Below are positions 9,334 to 19,127 of a stretch of DNA of 37,575 nucleotides, in pieces. The position numbers were made by a program, and so were the translations under genes. The notes beneath the pieces are model-generated. The model was not told the origin of the DNA. It was given only the letters and a program-made list of their open reading frames with translations, and made no database searches. Position 1 is the stretch's first letter; each line of letters starts with the position of its first letter. This DNA comes from Chlorobaculum parvum (GTDB lineage Bacteria > Bacteroidota > Chlorobiia > Chlorobiales > Chlorobiaceae), in the NCBI GenBank assembly GCA_011372505.1, contig DRSQ01000231.1:1-37575 (forward strand), written 5' to 3'.

Positions 9334-9411
9334 AGCCAGTTTCATCGATTGACTGACTGAATTTGAAAAGCTAAATTTAAGCCTTTCAATCTGTAAACCA
9401 ACAATGCACCA

Positions 9412-10284
9412 GTGTCCTTTGATAAGAAAGTAACCGTCGCCCATCTTTCTGACCTGCATCTTGCGGGCAGAAACGACCGTCATCAGCTCGCAAGGCTTGA
9501 CCGCATGTTCGAGGAGTACCTCAGCCGGGGATACGATCACCTGGTGATGACCGGTGATTTGATTGACACGGCCTCTCCTGCCGATTGGGAAATTTTGAGG
9601 GAGGCGCTTGAGCGGAACGGCCTGTTCGACTGGAGTAAGACTACGCTTGTTCCGGGTAATCACGACCTGATCAATCTCGAAGAGGAGATGCGCATTTACA
9701 ACGCGCTCAATCCCAATAAAAGCATTCGGCGGCATAGAATGGAGGCTCGTCTTCGGGAGTTCGATGCCTTGTTCAGGCCGCTTATCAGCTCCGATGGCCA
9801 GGGCGAAGCCGGTTTGCCATTTGTTAAGGTGATGCGTTTTGGTGAGCTATCGATTTCTCTGGTTGCTGTCAACACGGTCGCCCCGTGGTCAGTGACGGAC
9901 AATCCGGTCGGGGCGAGGGGCAGCGTGTCGAAGGAAACCCTTCAGGCGCTTTTGGAACCACAGGTTGCCGGGGTGCTGGACGGCAGCTTTGTCATCGGAC
10001 TTTGCCATCACGCCTACAGGGTCTATGGTGTCGATGACCTGATCGACCAGGCGTTCGACTGGACTATGGAGTTCAGGAACCGCGATGACTATCTGCGGGC
10101 GATGAAAAAGCTCGGAGCGAGCCTGGTGCTGCATGGGCACTCCCACCGTTTTCAGGTCTATCAGGCGGGTGGGGTGACCTTTATCAACGGAGGCAGTTTC
10201 CGATACTTCCCCAAACGCTATGGGGAACTGGTGATCGGCGCGGACGGGGAGTGGTCGCACCGCTTCGTCAATATCGTAACGTGA
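9412..10284 (+). CDS. Metallophosphoesterase (calcineurin-like / Icc-type)
   Basis: VAHLSDLHLAG, MTGDLID, VPGNHD, GLCHHAYRVYG, LVLHGHSHRF motifs; GTG start at 9412. Confidence 0.9.
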   Translation: MSFDKKVTVAHLSDLHLAGRNDRHQLARLDRMFEEYLSRGYDHLVMTGDLIDTASPADWEILREALERNGLFDWSKTTLVPGNHDLINLEEEMRIYNALNPNKSIRRHRMEARLREFDALFRPLISSDGQGEAGLPFVKVMRFGELSISLVAVNTVAPWSVTDNPVGARGSVSKETLQALLEPQVAGVLDGSFVIGLCHHAYRVYGVDDLIDQAFDWTMEFRNRDDYLRAMKKLGASLVLHGHSHRFQVYQAGGVTFINGGSFRYFPKRYGELVIGADGEWSHRFVNIVT

Positions 10285-10303
10285 GGGGAGGCCGGCAGCC
10301 ACT

Positions 10304-10333
10304 AAAAAAGAACCCCGGCAAGCGCCAGGGTTC
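10304..10333 (-). terminator. Rho-independent terminator downstream of ferritin gene
   Basis: Minus strand GAACCCTGGC-GCTT-GCCGGGGTTC-TTTTTT. Confidence 0.75.
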
Positions 10334-10380
10334 GTGTAATCATCCATAGTCATCCGTAAAACGGAAGCTCCGGGACAGGA

Positions 10381-10875
10381 TCAGTTCATGCCGCGGCGGG
10401 CGAGCTGGCGATCCATCATGACCAGAGCGTTTCCTTTTTCTCCAGACATTTTGATGGTGCTGAGAATTTCGCTTGCAGCAGCTTCTTCCTCAACCTGCTC
10501 TTCGATGAACCAGTGCAGGAACACCTGGGCTGCGTAATCTTTCGCTTCGACGGCCGCTTCGTACAGCTTGTTGATCAATGCTGTGATTTTGCGCTCGTGA
10601 TTTAGCACCTCCTCGAACAGGTGCGCCGGTGATTTGAACTCCGATTCCGGCTGGTCAATAGCCAGCAGCTCAACGTTGCCGCCGCGTTCGTTGACGAACT
10701 TGTAGAGCTTCATGGCGTGGCCCTGCTCCTCCCTGTACTGGAATTCAAGCCAGTGCGCGAAGCCAGGAAGATTCATCGAGTGGGCGTACGCGGCCATCGA
10801 TAGGTAGAGGTAGGCCGAGGCCATTTCGTGGTTAATCTGTTCGTTGAATGCTTGCTGAAGTTTTTTGCTGAGCAT
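10381..10875 (-). CDS. ftnA: Ferritin (bacterial non-heme ferritin)
   Basis: [69 protein letters not shown] at 10875 preceded by GGGAGA is preferred to the longer ORF. Confidence 0.92.
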   Translation of the reverse strand: MLSKKLQQAFNEQINHEMASAYLYLSMAAYAHSMNLPGFAHWLEFQYREEQGHAMKLYKFVNERGGNVELLAIDQPESEFKSPAHLFEEVLNHERKITALINKLYEAAVEAKDYAAQVFLHWFIEEQVEEEAAASEILSTIKMSGEKGNALVMMDRQLARRGMN

Positions 10876-10971
10876 GGTTTGTCTCCCTTGATTGCTGATG
10901 TTTTGTTGTGACGGTTGTCTATGTCGTAACTCAACCATGACGGGCGGCTGATCGTTGCAGCGAGTTCCTTT

Positions 10972-11463
10972 TCACGAAAGCTTTTTAGCTTCGATGCCTT
11001 GCTTTTTCATGTACTCGCGGATGCGCTTGGCGTGGTTCTGGTCTTCGCTGGCGAGCTGTTTGAAAATGTCGGCGGTCAGAGAGCTGGTTTCGCTCTCCAT
11101 GAACTCCTGAAAGTGCGCCTCGCCAGCGGACATTTCGATCTGCAAGGCAAGGTTCAGCGCCTCTTCACGCGAACAGGGGTTGGCTTTGAAGCGGTCAGCT
11201 TCGCCGGTGATTCGCGCATTGTTGGCCTTCAGCGCTTCGAGGTCTTTCGAGAGAAGATTTTCGGGAAAGAACTGCAACGGCTGCGGCTGTTTTTTCTCCT
11301 GCTGGAGTAGGGCGGCATGGCTGCGCTCCTCCATCGAGAGCTGCCACCAGAACTCTTCATCTTCCTCGAAATGATCGTTGAAGAGAGTGTAGAGGCGGGC
11401 CAGGTTCAGTTCGAGCTGTATCGATTCGTCCAGAAGGGCGGCAATGGTCGGTGAAACGGACAT
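10972..11463 (-). CDS. Rubrerythrin/ferritin-like domain protein
   Basis: Four-helix pattern with diiron-type EERSH and EDQNH motifs and EMSAGEAHF. Confidence 0.7.
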   Translation of the reverse strand: MSVSPTIAALLDESIQLELNLARLYTLFNDHFEEDEEFWWQLSMEERSHAALLQQEKKQPQPLQFFPENLLSKDLEALKANNARITGEADRFKANPCSREEALNLALQIEMSAGEAHFQEFMESETSSLTADIFKQLASEDQNHAKRIREYMKKQGIEAKKLS

Positions 11464-11549
11464 GGATCAAAGGGGGTGAAAAAATGAATGAAATTGAAGC
11501 TTAAGATACGCAACGGCGGGGATTTTGCTGATGTTCAGGAATAATTTCG

Positions 11550-12035
11550 ATGCTCATGATTACACGGATTGTTTCAGGCGGTCAGACGGGCGTTGACCGC
11601 GGCGCTCTCGATGCGGCTATCGAGGCCGGTCTGGAGCACGGGGGCTGGTGTCCGCGCGGTCGGCATGCCGAGGATGGCGCGATTCCGCAACGCTATCGGC
11701 TTGCTGAAACGCCGTCGCCGCGCTACGAGGTTCGAACCGAGTGGAACGTCCGCGACTCTGACGGCACGCTGGTGCTCGCATCAGGCCCGGTCTCGGGCGG
11801 TACGAAGCTGACGGTCGAGTGCGCCCGGAAGTATGCGCGGCCCTGCATGATCGTCGATTTGCGCGAAAATGCGGATGCTGAAGCGGTTGCAGAGTGGATC
11901 GGAGAAAACGGAATCGAAGTGCTGAACGTGGCTGGGCCGAGGGCGAGCGATGCACCGGGCATCGGGGAGATGGCCCGGCGATTTGTGTTGGAAGTTACTG
12001 CTCGCGATACTTCGCGTACTCCTGCAAGCTCTTGA
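11550..12035 (+). CDS. YpsA/putative molybdenum-carrier-like (Rossmannoid SLOG/LOG-related) protein
   Basis: MITRIVSGGQTGVDRGALDAAIEAGLEHGGWCPRGRHAEDGAIPQRY...LASGPVSGGTKLT...NVAGPR matches the putative-molybdenum-carrier family style. Confidence 0.8.
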   Translation: MLMITRIVSGGQTGVDRGALDAAIEAGLEHGGWCPRGRHAEDGAIPQRYRLAETPSPRYEVRTEWNVRDSDGTLVLASGPVSGGTKLTVECARKYARPCMIVDLRENADAEAVAEWIGENGIEVLNVAGPRASDAPGIGEMARRFVLEVTARDTSRTPASS

Positions 12036-13851
12036 CGCCGTACTCGTGGCGTCTCATGCAGGAGATTGCCATGGCTGACGCTTCGGCGGCTTCGATGGTG
12101 GTGACGAACGGTACGCCGCTCTGCACCGACGCCGCGCCGATGGCCTCTTCGTCGTGCAGCGCCTGCTCGCCCCTCGGGGTGTTGATGACGAAATCGACCT
12201 TGCCGAGCTTGATGATGTCGAAAATGTTCGGGCGTCCTTCCTCACCCACCTTGAAGATTTTTTTGCACTCGATGCTGTGTTCGGTCAGGAATGCGTGCGT
12301 GCCGGTGGTGGCGACCAGGTCGAAATCCATCCGGTACAGTTCGCGGGCGATGTTGATGATCTTTTCTGACTTGTCCTGATCGTTGACGCTGATGAAGACC
12401 GTGCCGGACGGGGGCAGGTGCATGCTTGCCGCCTGGTAGGCCTTTGCGAACGCTTCCGGGAACTCGTCGGCCATGCTCATCGCCTCGCCGGTGGAGCGCA
12501 TCTCCGGGCCGAGATAGACGCCGGACTTGACGAACTTCGAGAAGGGGAAGACCGGCTCCTTGATTGCCATATGCTTCAGGCCGAGTTCGTCGCAATCCTT
12601 CAGGTCGAATTCCTTGCGCAGGTCGCTGAGCTTTTCGCCGAGCATGACGCGCGTGGCGATCTTGACCACCGGAATCGCGGTCGCCTTGCCGACGAAAGGC
12701 ACGGTGCGACTGGCGCGGGGGTTGACCTCGATCACATAGACCTTGCCATTCTGCACGGCGTACTGCACGTTCATCAAGCCGACGACGCCGATGCTTTTGG
12801 CGAGCTTGCGGGTGTACTCCTTCATGGTGGCGATGGCCGCCGGATCCATGTTGTAGTAGGGGAGGATCGAGGTGGAGTCGCCGCTGTGGATACCGGCAGC
12901 TTCGACGTGCTGCATGATGCCGCTGATGACGCAGTCGGTGTCGTCGGCGAGCGCGTCGATGTCGAACTCGACGGCGGTTTCGAGGAAGTGGTCGATCAGA
13001 AGCGGATACTTCTCGCTGATGAAGAGCGCCTGATCGACGTATTCCTTGAGCGAGTCGTCGTTGTAGATGATCTTCATGGCGCGTCCGCCGAGCACATAGC
13101 TGGGGCGCACCAGCACCGGGTAGCCGATGCGCCGGGTGATCTCCCTGGCCTCTTCGAGGGTAGTGGCGGTGCCGTAGCACGGATGCGGAATGTCGAGCTC
13201 TTCGAGCAGCGCCCCGAACCGCTTGCGGTCTTCGGCCAGGTCGATGCCATCCGACGAGGTGCCGAGGATGTTCACGCCCACTGCGTCGAGCTTGGTCGAG
13301 AGCTTGAGTGGGGTCTGGCCGCCGAAGCTGACGATCACACCAAGCGGCTGTTCGTGCTCGATGATGCGGATGGTGTCCTCGAAGGTGAGCGGCTCGAAGT
13401 AGAGCTTGTCGGCGATGTCGTAGTCGGTCGAGACTGTCTCGGGGTTGCAGTTGACCATGATGGTTTCGTATCCCGCCTCGCGCAGGGCGAAGACCGCCTG
13501 TACGCAGCAGTAGTCGAACTCGATGCCCTGACCGATGCGATTTGGGCCGCCACCGAGGATAACCACCTTCTTGTTGCCGGAGCGTACCGACTCGTTCTCC
13601 TCGTCGTAGGCAGAGTAGTGGTACGGCGTGCTGGCGTCAAACTCCGCAGCGCAGGTATCGACGGTCTTGAAAACCGAAATCACGCCGTAGTACCTGCGCA
13701 GCTCTCTGACCGTTGGTTCAGTCGTCTCGAAAATGGTGGCGATCTGAAAATCTGAAAAACCGTGCTCTTTGGCTTTTTTCATGGCCGGGGCGGGCAGCTT
13801 CTGGCTGAGAGCCTGAGCCTGTTCGGAGAGTTCAGAGCGTGGTGTGGTCAT
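11995..13851 (-). CDS. carB: Carbamoyl-phosphate synthase large chain, C-terminal half (split CarB)
   Basis: 618 aa beginning in the oligomerization domain, then GGGPNRIGQGIEFDYCCVQA...ALREAGYETIMVNCNPETVSTDYD, a single ATP-grasp domain and a C-terminal MGS-like domain; the N-terminal ATP-grasp half is absent. Confidence 0.93.
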   Translation of the reverse strand: MTTPRSELSEQAQALSQKLPAPAMKKAKEHGFSDFQIATIFETTEPTVRELRRYYGVISVFKTVDTCAAEFDASTPYHYSAYDEENESVRSGNKKVVILGGGPNRIGQGIEFDYCCVQAVFALREAGYETIMVNCNPETVSTDYDIADKLYFEPLTFEDTIRIIEHEQPLGVIVSFGGQTPLKLSTKLDAVGVNILGTSSDGIDLAEDRKRFGALLEELDIPHPCYGTATTLEEAREITRRIGYPVLVRPSYVLGGRAMKIIYNDDSLKEYVDQALFISEKYPLLIDHFLETAVEFDIDALADDTDCVISGIMQHVEAAGIHSGDSTSILPYYNMDPAAIATMKEYTRKLAKSIGVVGLMNVQYAVQNGKVYVIEVNPRASRTVPFVGKATAIPVVKIATRVMLGEKLSDLRKEFDLKDCDELGLKHMAIKEPVFPFSKFVKSGVYLGPEMRSTGEAMSMADEFPEAFAKAYQAASMHLPPSGTVFISVNDQDKSEKIINIARELYRMDFDLVATTGTHAFLTEHSIECKKIFKVGEEGRPNIFDIIKLGKVDFVINTPRGEQALHDEEAIGAASVQSGVPFVTTIEAAEASAMAISCMRRHEYGVKSLQEYAKYREQ

Positions 13852-14107
13852 GCGGTGACGAATTGAAAAATCTTGAAAAGAGATCTGTTAATCAAGATAA
13901 GGATTCGGTTCTGTACTTAACAACGGCCAGAGTATAAAAAAAAGCCTCTCGAACTCAAAGTCTTCCGTAGCTGTCGGATCGCGTCGAGTTTCTCCGGATC
14001 GAGTTCGGGAATTTTAGGGGTGCCCTTTATTTTACTATTATATTCTTTTCATGTAATTTCCGACCGGCAAACGTAGCCAGGTAACCACAGTATTGATCAG
14101 GAGTGTG

Positions 14108-15388
14108 ATGAGCAACAAGCAGTTCGATTCCATAGAATCAGCCATCGAGGATATCAAAAACGGTAAACTGATCATCGTCGTCGATGATGAAGACCGCGAG
14201 GATGAAGGCGATTTTATCGCTGCTGCCGAGCATGTGACCCCCGAGATGGTGAACTTCATCACCAAGGAGGCGCGTGGTCTGCTTTGCGTGGCTATTCCCA
14301 TGCAGCGCGCCCGCGAGTTGCAGCTCGAACCGATGGCCCAGCGCAACACCTCGCAGCACGAAACCAACTTCACCGTTTCGATCGACGCGCTTGCCGAAGG
14401 CGTCACCACCGGCATTTCAGCCTACGACCGTTACATGACCCTCAAAATGATTGCCGATCCGTCCCGCACGTCGGACGACTTTTCGCGTCCGGGCCATATC
14501 TTCCCGCTTCGTGCGATGGATGGCGGCGTGCTCCGGAGGGTAGGTCATACTGAAGCGGCGGTCGATCTCTGCCGCCTTGCCGGATGCCAGCCTGCCGGAT
14601 TGCTCTGCGAAATCCTGCACGATGACGGCAGCATGGCGCGTGTGCCCGAACTGCTCAAGCTCAAGGAGAAGCTTGGCATGAAGCTCGTTACCATCAAGGG
14701 TCTGGTCGCTTACCGGATGCAGCAGAGCAAGTTGGTTCACCGCGCCGTCGAGTCGAAACTTCCCACCGCGCATGGTGAATTCGGCCTGATTGCTTACGAA
14801 ACCATGGTCGATAACCAGAACCACATGGCCTTTGTCAAGGGCGACGTTGGTAATGGCGAACCGGTGCTGGTTCGTGTGCATTCGCAGTGTGCCACCGGCG
14901 ATACTTTTGGCTCGCTTCGTTGCGACTGCGGTCACCAGCTCGAAACCGCTCTGCGCATGATCGAAAAGGAGGGGCGCGGCGTGCTGGTCTATCTCATGCA
15001 GGAGGGGCGCGGCATCGGGCTTATCAACAAGCTGAAAGCCTATAATTTGCAGGACGAAGGGTTCGACACGGTCGAGGCCAACGAGAAGCTCGGTTTCAAA
15101 CCCGACCTTCGTGATTACGGCATCGGCGCGCAGATTCTTCAGGACCTCGGTGTCAGGAAGATGCGGTTGATGACCAACAACCCGAAAAAGATTGTCGGTC
15201 TGGAGGGGTACGGTCTGGAGATCGTCGAGCGCGTACCGCTCGAAATCGAGCCGAACGAGGTGAACCGCTACTACCTGGAAACCAAGCGCGACAAGCTCGG
15301 TCACATGATCGAAACCGTCTCCGGCAACGAACGCATTATCTTCGAGCGCCTTGCCGACGAGAAACTGAAACACAATAAAAAACAATAA
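14108..15388 (+). CDS. ribBA: Bifunctional 3,4-dihydroxy-2-butanone-4-phosphate synthase / GTP cyclohydrolase II
   Basis: [15 protein letters not shown]...[10 protein letters not shown]...[15 protein letters not shown] (RibB) and [24 protein letters not shown]...QEGRGIGL (RibA); ATG at 14108 after CAGGAG. Confidence 0.97.
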   Translation: MSNKQFDSIESAIEDIKNGKLIIVVDDEDREDEGDFIAAAEHVTPEMVNFITKEARGLLCVAIPMQRARELQLEPMAQRNTSQHETNFTVSIDALAEGVTTGISAYDRYMTLKMIADPSRTSDDFSRPGHIFPLRAMDGGVLRRVGHTEAAVDLCRLAGCQPAGLLCEILHDDGSMARVPELLKLKEKLGMKLVTIKGLVAYRMQQSKLVHRAVESKLPTAHGEFGLIAYETMVDNQNHMAFVKGDVGNGEPVLVRVHSQCATGDTFGSLRCDCGHQLETALRMIEKEGRGVLVYLMQEGRGIGLINKLKAYNLQDEGFDTVEANEKLGFKPDLRDYGIGAQILQDLGVRKMRLMTNNPKKIVGLEGYGLEIVERVPLEIEPNEVNRYYLETKRDKLGHMIETVSGNERIIFERLADEKLKHNKKQ

Positions 15389-15413
15389 TCCTCCCACGGG
15401 AGAAGGACAGACG

Positions 15414-16736
15414 ATGGATTACGAACTTCTCAAACGGCTCGACCCCGAGGTCTTCGAGGCGATTGCCAATGAAACCAAACGCCAGACCGAGACCCTCGAA
15501 CTGATCGCTTCGGAAAACTTCACCAGCAACGCGGTCATGGAGGCGTGCGGTTCGGTGATGACCAACAAGTACGCCGAGGGCTATCCCGGCAAGCGCTACT
15601 ACGGCGGCTGCGAGTTCGTCGATGTGGCCGAGAACCTGGCCCGCGACCGCGCCAAAAAGCTCTTCGGCTGCGAGTACGTCAACGTGCAGCCGCACTCCGG
15701 TTCCAGCGCCAACATGGCGGTGCTTTTCGCCGTGCTCAAGCCGGGCGATACCATCATGGGGCTCGACCTCTCCCATGGCGGCCATCTTACCCACGGCAGC
15801 AAGGTGAACTTTTCTGGCCAGTTCTTCGACGCTCACTCTTACGGGGTTGATAAAGAGACCGGAATCATCGACATGAACAAGGTCGAAGAGATGGCCATGC
15901 AGGTCAAGCCGAAGCTCATCATCACCGGCGCGAGCGCTTATTCGCAGGGCTTCGATTTCAAGGCGTTCCGCGAAATCGCCGATAAGGTTGGCGCGCTGCT
16001 CATGGCCGATATCGCACATCCGGCAGGCCTGGTTGCTGCGGGACTTTCGGCCAACCCGGTTCCGTACTGCCACTTTGTGACCACCACCACCCATAAGACC
16101 TTGCGCGGCCCGCGTGGCGGCATGATCATGATGGGCAAGGATTTCGAGAATCCTATGGGCATTACGGTCAAGACCAAGAACGGCCCGCGCGTGAAAATGA
16201 TGTCCGAGGTGATCGACGCTGAGGTGATGCCAGGCATCCAGGGTGGTCCGCTGATGCACATCATCGCCGGCAAGGCAGTCGCTTTCGGTGAGGCGCTCAA
16301 GCAGGAGTTCAAGGCCTACGCCCAGCAGATCAAAGACAACGCTGCCGCGATGGCCACCAAATTTCTCGCTGCCGACTACCACATTGTCAGCGGCGGTACG
16401 AAGAACCACCTCATGTTGCTCGACCTGCGCAATAAGAACGTCAATGGCAAGGTAGCTGAGAACCTCTTGCACGAAGCGGGCATCACGGTCAACAAGAACA
16501 TGGTACCCTTCGACGACAAATCGCCGTTTGTTACCAGTGGCATCCGCGTCGGCACCCCCGCCATGACCACGCGCGGCATGAAGGTCGCCGAAGCTGAAAA
16601 GATCGTCGAGTTCATCGACCGCGTCATTTCAGCCGCCAACGACGCCAATGTTGCTGAGGTCTGCGCGCAGGTGAGGGCAGAGGTCAAAGAGCTCTGCTTG
16701 CAGTTTCCACTCAATGGTTACGGTTTGCAGGTGTGA
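15414..16736 (+). CDS. glyA: Serine hydroxymethyltransferase
   Basis: [43 protein letters not shown]...[18 protein letters not shown] style motifs (here [20 protein letters not shown]). Confidence 0.97.
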   Translation: MDYELLKRLDPEVFEAIANETKRQTETLELIASENFTSNAVMEACGSVMTNKYAEGYPGKRYYGGCEFVDVAENLARDRAKKLFGCEYVNVQPHSGSSANMAVLFAVLKPGDTIMGLDLSHGGHLTHGSKVNFSGQFFDAHSYGVDKETGIIDMNKVEEMAMQVKPKLIITGASAYSQGFDFKAFREIADKVGALLMADIAHPAGLVAAGLSANPVPYCHFVTTTTHKTLRGPRGGMIMMGKDFENPMGITVKTKNGPRVKMMSEVIDAEVMPGIQGGPLMHIIAGKAVAFGEALKQEFKAYAQQIKDNAAAMATKFLAADYHIVSGGTKNHLMLLDLRNKNVNGKVAENLLHEAGITVNKNMVPFDDKSPFVTSGIRVGTPAMTTRGMKVAEAEKIVEFIDRVISAANDANVAEVCAQVRAEVKELCLQFPLNGYGLQV

Positions 16737-16760
16737 GCTGAGGGCGACAGAGCATTACGA

Positions 16761-16799
16761 AAGGCCGGTTACTGTGAAGAGGTGACCGGCCTTTTTTTT
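16761..16799 (+). terminator. Rho-independent terminator after glyA
   Basis: AAGGCCGGT ... ACCGGCCTT followed by TTTTTT. Confidence 0.88.
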
Positions 16800-16806
16800 G
16801 TGAAGA

Positions 16807-16896
16807 AATGGACTTGGTAAACGTAGTGGACTTTGTGGACGAAATGGACAAGAAGGGTGATCGTCTGTTTTTCGTCCATTCAGCCTATTCATGTCC
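16807..16896. repeat. 9-bp-period TGGACNNNN array with inverted partner copies
   Basis: TGGACTTGG TAAACGTAG TGGACTTTG TGGACGAAA TGGACAAGA, then GTCCATT...ATGTCCATC in opposite orientation. Confidence 0.65.
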
Positions 16897-16902
16897 ATCT
16901 TC

Positions 16903-18801
16903 TCACTTCCCCAGAATCCCCCTGATCGACTCGCCGACCTCCTGCTCCATTGCGCGGAGCTGCTGGTTGTGTTCGTGCAGCTCTTTCGAGAGGCGCTCCT
17001 GTTCGTGTGCGCTGGGGGCTGCCTGGAGCTGCGCGATGATTTCCAGCTTCTGTTTCTGCAACGGTTCGAGCATGATGTTTTTGACCGCCACTAAAAAGTG
17101 GGTCAGGCAGCGGCGGGCGTGTTGTTCGAGTTCGGCGGTGCTCGGGCGCACGGTTTGGCTGACGGGGAGGCGGATGAGAATGTCGAAGGCGATGTTTCTC
17201 GCCTGTTCCATGCTGATGGAGCTGATCTCCGAGGTTATGTCGATGTGTCCTTCCTTGTCGTCCATTGCGCGAAAGCGTTCGACCAGGTGCGTGAATATCG
17301 CGCGTGCGGCAGGGTGTTCGAGGGTGAACATGGTTTCGTGAGAGGCGGCGAAGTCGAGCACTTCGTTGCCGTAAGAGGTGCTTTCGAGCAGCGCTTCGAG
17401 GAAGGTGCGTTCGGAGACCGAGAGCGGCTGTTGGCCGGCCTGTGGCTCCTGAGCAGCCTCCTGACGGTTCAGATTGCGCGATTCGTAACGGGACGCACGA
17501 TCATCGTTGCTGGAGGCCATTACCTTGCGCAGCGTCTGGCGGCTGAGGTCAAGCTTTTTTGACAGCTCTTCGAGGTATAGCTCTTTCTGAACGTGATCGG
17601 CGATCAAAGCGATGCTTTTGGTCATGGCCGAGATTGCTTTGGAGGCGGTATCAGGGTTTTCCATGAGCCCGGCGTCGCGATAACAGCGAAGCTGGAAATC
17701 CTGAAATGAGCTTTTCTTGCTTTCGAGCTCTTCGAGAAACGCCTCCTTGCCATAATTTCTGATAAAGCTGTCGGGGTCGTCGCCGCCGGGCAGGAGCACT
17801 ACCCACGGGGTGAGCCCTTCGGAGAGCAGGATATCGATACCGGCAAGCATCGATTTTTTGCCCGCGTTGTCGCCGTCGTACAGGAACAGTACGCGCGAGG
17901 TGTAGCGCTTGAGGATTTTTGCTTGGTAGCGGGTCAGTGCCGTGCCCGAAGAGGCGACCGTGTTGGTGAAGCCCGCTTGGTGCATGGCGATCACGTCCAT
18001 GTACCCTTCGACGAGAATAGCTGTCTCCTGCTTGCGAATGTCGTTTTTGGCAGCATGCATTCCGTAGAGCAGCTTCGACTTTTCGAAAATGGCGCTCTCC
18101 GGCGAGTTGATGTACTTCGGCGTCTGCGGATCGTTCGAGAGCGTCCGGCCGCCGAAGCCGGCCACCTGCCCGCCGACTGTCAGAATCGGAAAGATGATCC
18201 GGTTGCGGAAGGTGTCATACAGGCTGTTGCGCTCACGGTGGCGCGTCACGAGGCCGAGGGCGGTGAGCTGCTCGACCGGAATGTTGTCACGCCGGGCGGT
18301 GTCGAGCAGGAACTCCCATGCTTCAGGCGCAAAGCCGAGACCGAACTTCCGGATCGTGCCTGCCTCCAGTCCACGCTTGCCAACGAGATAAGCATATGCA
18401 GCCCTGCCTGCATCGCTCTCCAGAGTTTGGTGAAACATCCGGGCTGCCCAGCGGAGCGTTTCATGCTGGCTGCTTTCCTGTTTGTCTTCCTGTTTGGCTT
18501 TTTGCCGCTGGTATTTGCTGGTGTCAACTCCAGCACGCTTGGCCAGCATTTCGACCGCTTCGGGAAAGGTCACCTTCTCCATCTCCATGATGAAGGTGAA
18601 GACGTTTCCCCCCTTGCCGCTCGAAAAGCATTTGTAGATCTGCTTGTCGGGCGAAACGATGAATGACGGCGTTTTTTCCTGCGTGAAGGGCGAGAGCGCC
18701 TTGAAGTGGCGGCCTGAAGGATTGAGCCTGACATAATCCGACACTATGTCAACAATGTCCGAGCTCTGTCGGACTTCATCAATCATGCGTTGGGGGATCA
18801 T
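16903..18801 (-). CDS. dnaG: DNA primase
   Basis: IDIVSDYVRLNPSGRHFKALSPFTQEKTPSFIVSPDKQIYKCFSSGKGGNVFTFIM; TOPRIM ETAILVEGYMDVIAMHQAGF...LFLYDGDNAGKKS. Confidence 0.95.
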   Translation of the reverse strand: MIPQRMIDEVRQSSDIVDIVSDYVRLNPSGRHFKALSPFTQEKTPSFIVSPDKQIYKCFSSGKGGNVFTFIMEMEKVTFPEAVEMLAKRAGVDTSKYQRQKAKQEDKQESSQHETLRWAARMFHQTLESDAGRAAYAYLVGKRGLEAGTIRKFGLGFAPEAWEFLLDTARRDNIPVEQLTALGLVTRHRERNSLYDTFRNRIIFPILTVGGQVAGFGGRTLSNDPQTPKYINSPESAIFEKSKLLYGMHAAKNDIRKQETAILVEGYMDVIAMHQAGFTNTVASSGTALTRYQAKILKRYTSRVLFLYDGDNAGKKSMLAGIDILLSEGLTPWVVLLPGGDDPDSFIRNYGKEAFLEELESKKSSFQDFQLRCYRDAGLMENPDTASKAISAMTKSIALIADHVQKELYLEELSKKLDLSRQTLRKVMASSNDDRASRYESRNLNRQEAAQEPQAGQQPLSVSERTFLEALLESTSYGNEVLDFAASHETMFTLEHPAARAIFTHLVERFRAMDDKEGHIDITSEISSISMEQARNIAFDILIRLPVSQTVRPSTAELEQHARRCLTHFLVAVKNIMLEPLQKQKLEIIAQLQAAPSAHEQERLSKELHEHNQQLRAMEQEVGESIRGILGK

Positions 18802-19127
18802 GGGCGACTTCTCTTCCGGGTGACTTGGTTTGCGGTGTTATGATAGTCCTAAAATACATAAATCACAATCCGTTCTCCCCGGTTTTAAACAGGCCGTTTA
18901 CTGAAGTTTTTTGCCTGGACGCCATTTTTCAGCCCTCTTCTTCGTTTTAGTCATTGCCGGAAAAGTGCTTTGTTACTACATTGTCACAGTGGTAACTCGT
19001 TTGTATTGAAGATGGGCTGATCGGAACTGTCCAATCTGCCTGCCGATGAGTTGCCTGGTGCTGTTTTTGAACAAAGGGGGGAACTTCCCATAAATTCCGA
19101 CGACTCCAACCTTTCAATACGAAAGCT

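Noticed and set aside
12418-13755. 445-aa + strand ORF opposite carB
   Set aside because: Antisense to a well-supported gene; composition (His/Asp/Val/Arg rich) is typical of spurious frames in GC-rich coding DNA.
14417-15397. 326-aa - strand ORF opposite ribBA
   Set aside because: Shadow ORF.
15336-16472. 378-aa - strand ORF opposite glyA
   Set aside because: Shadow ORF of glyA, no recognisable domain.
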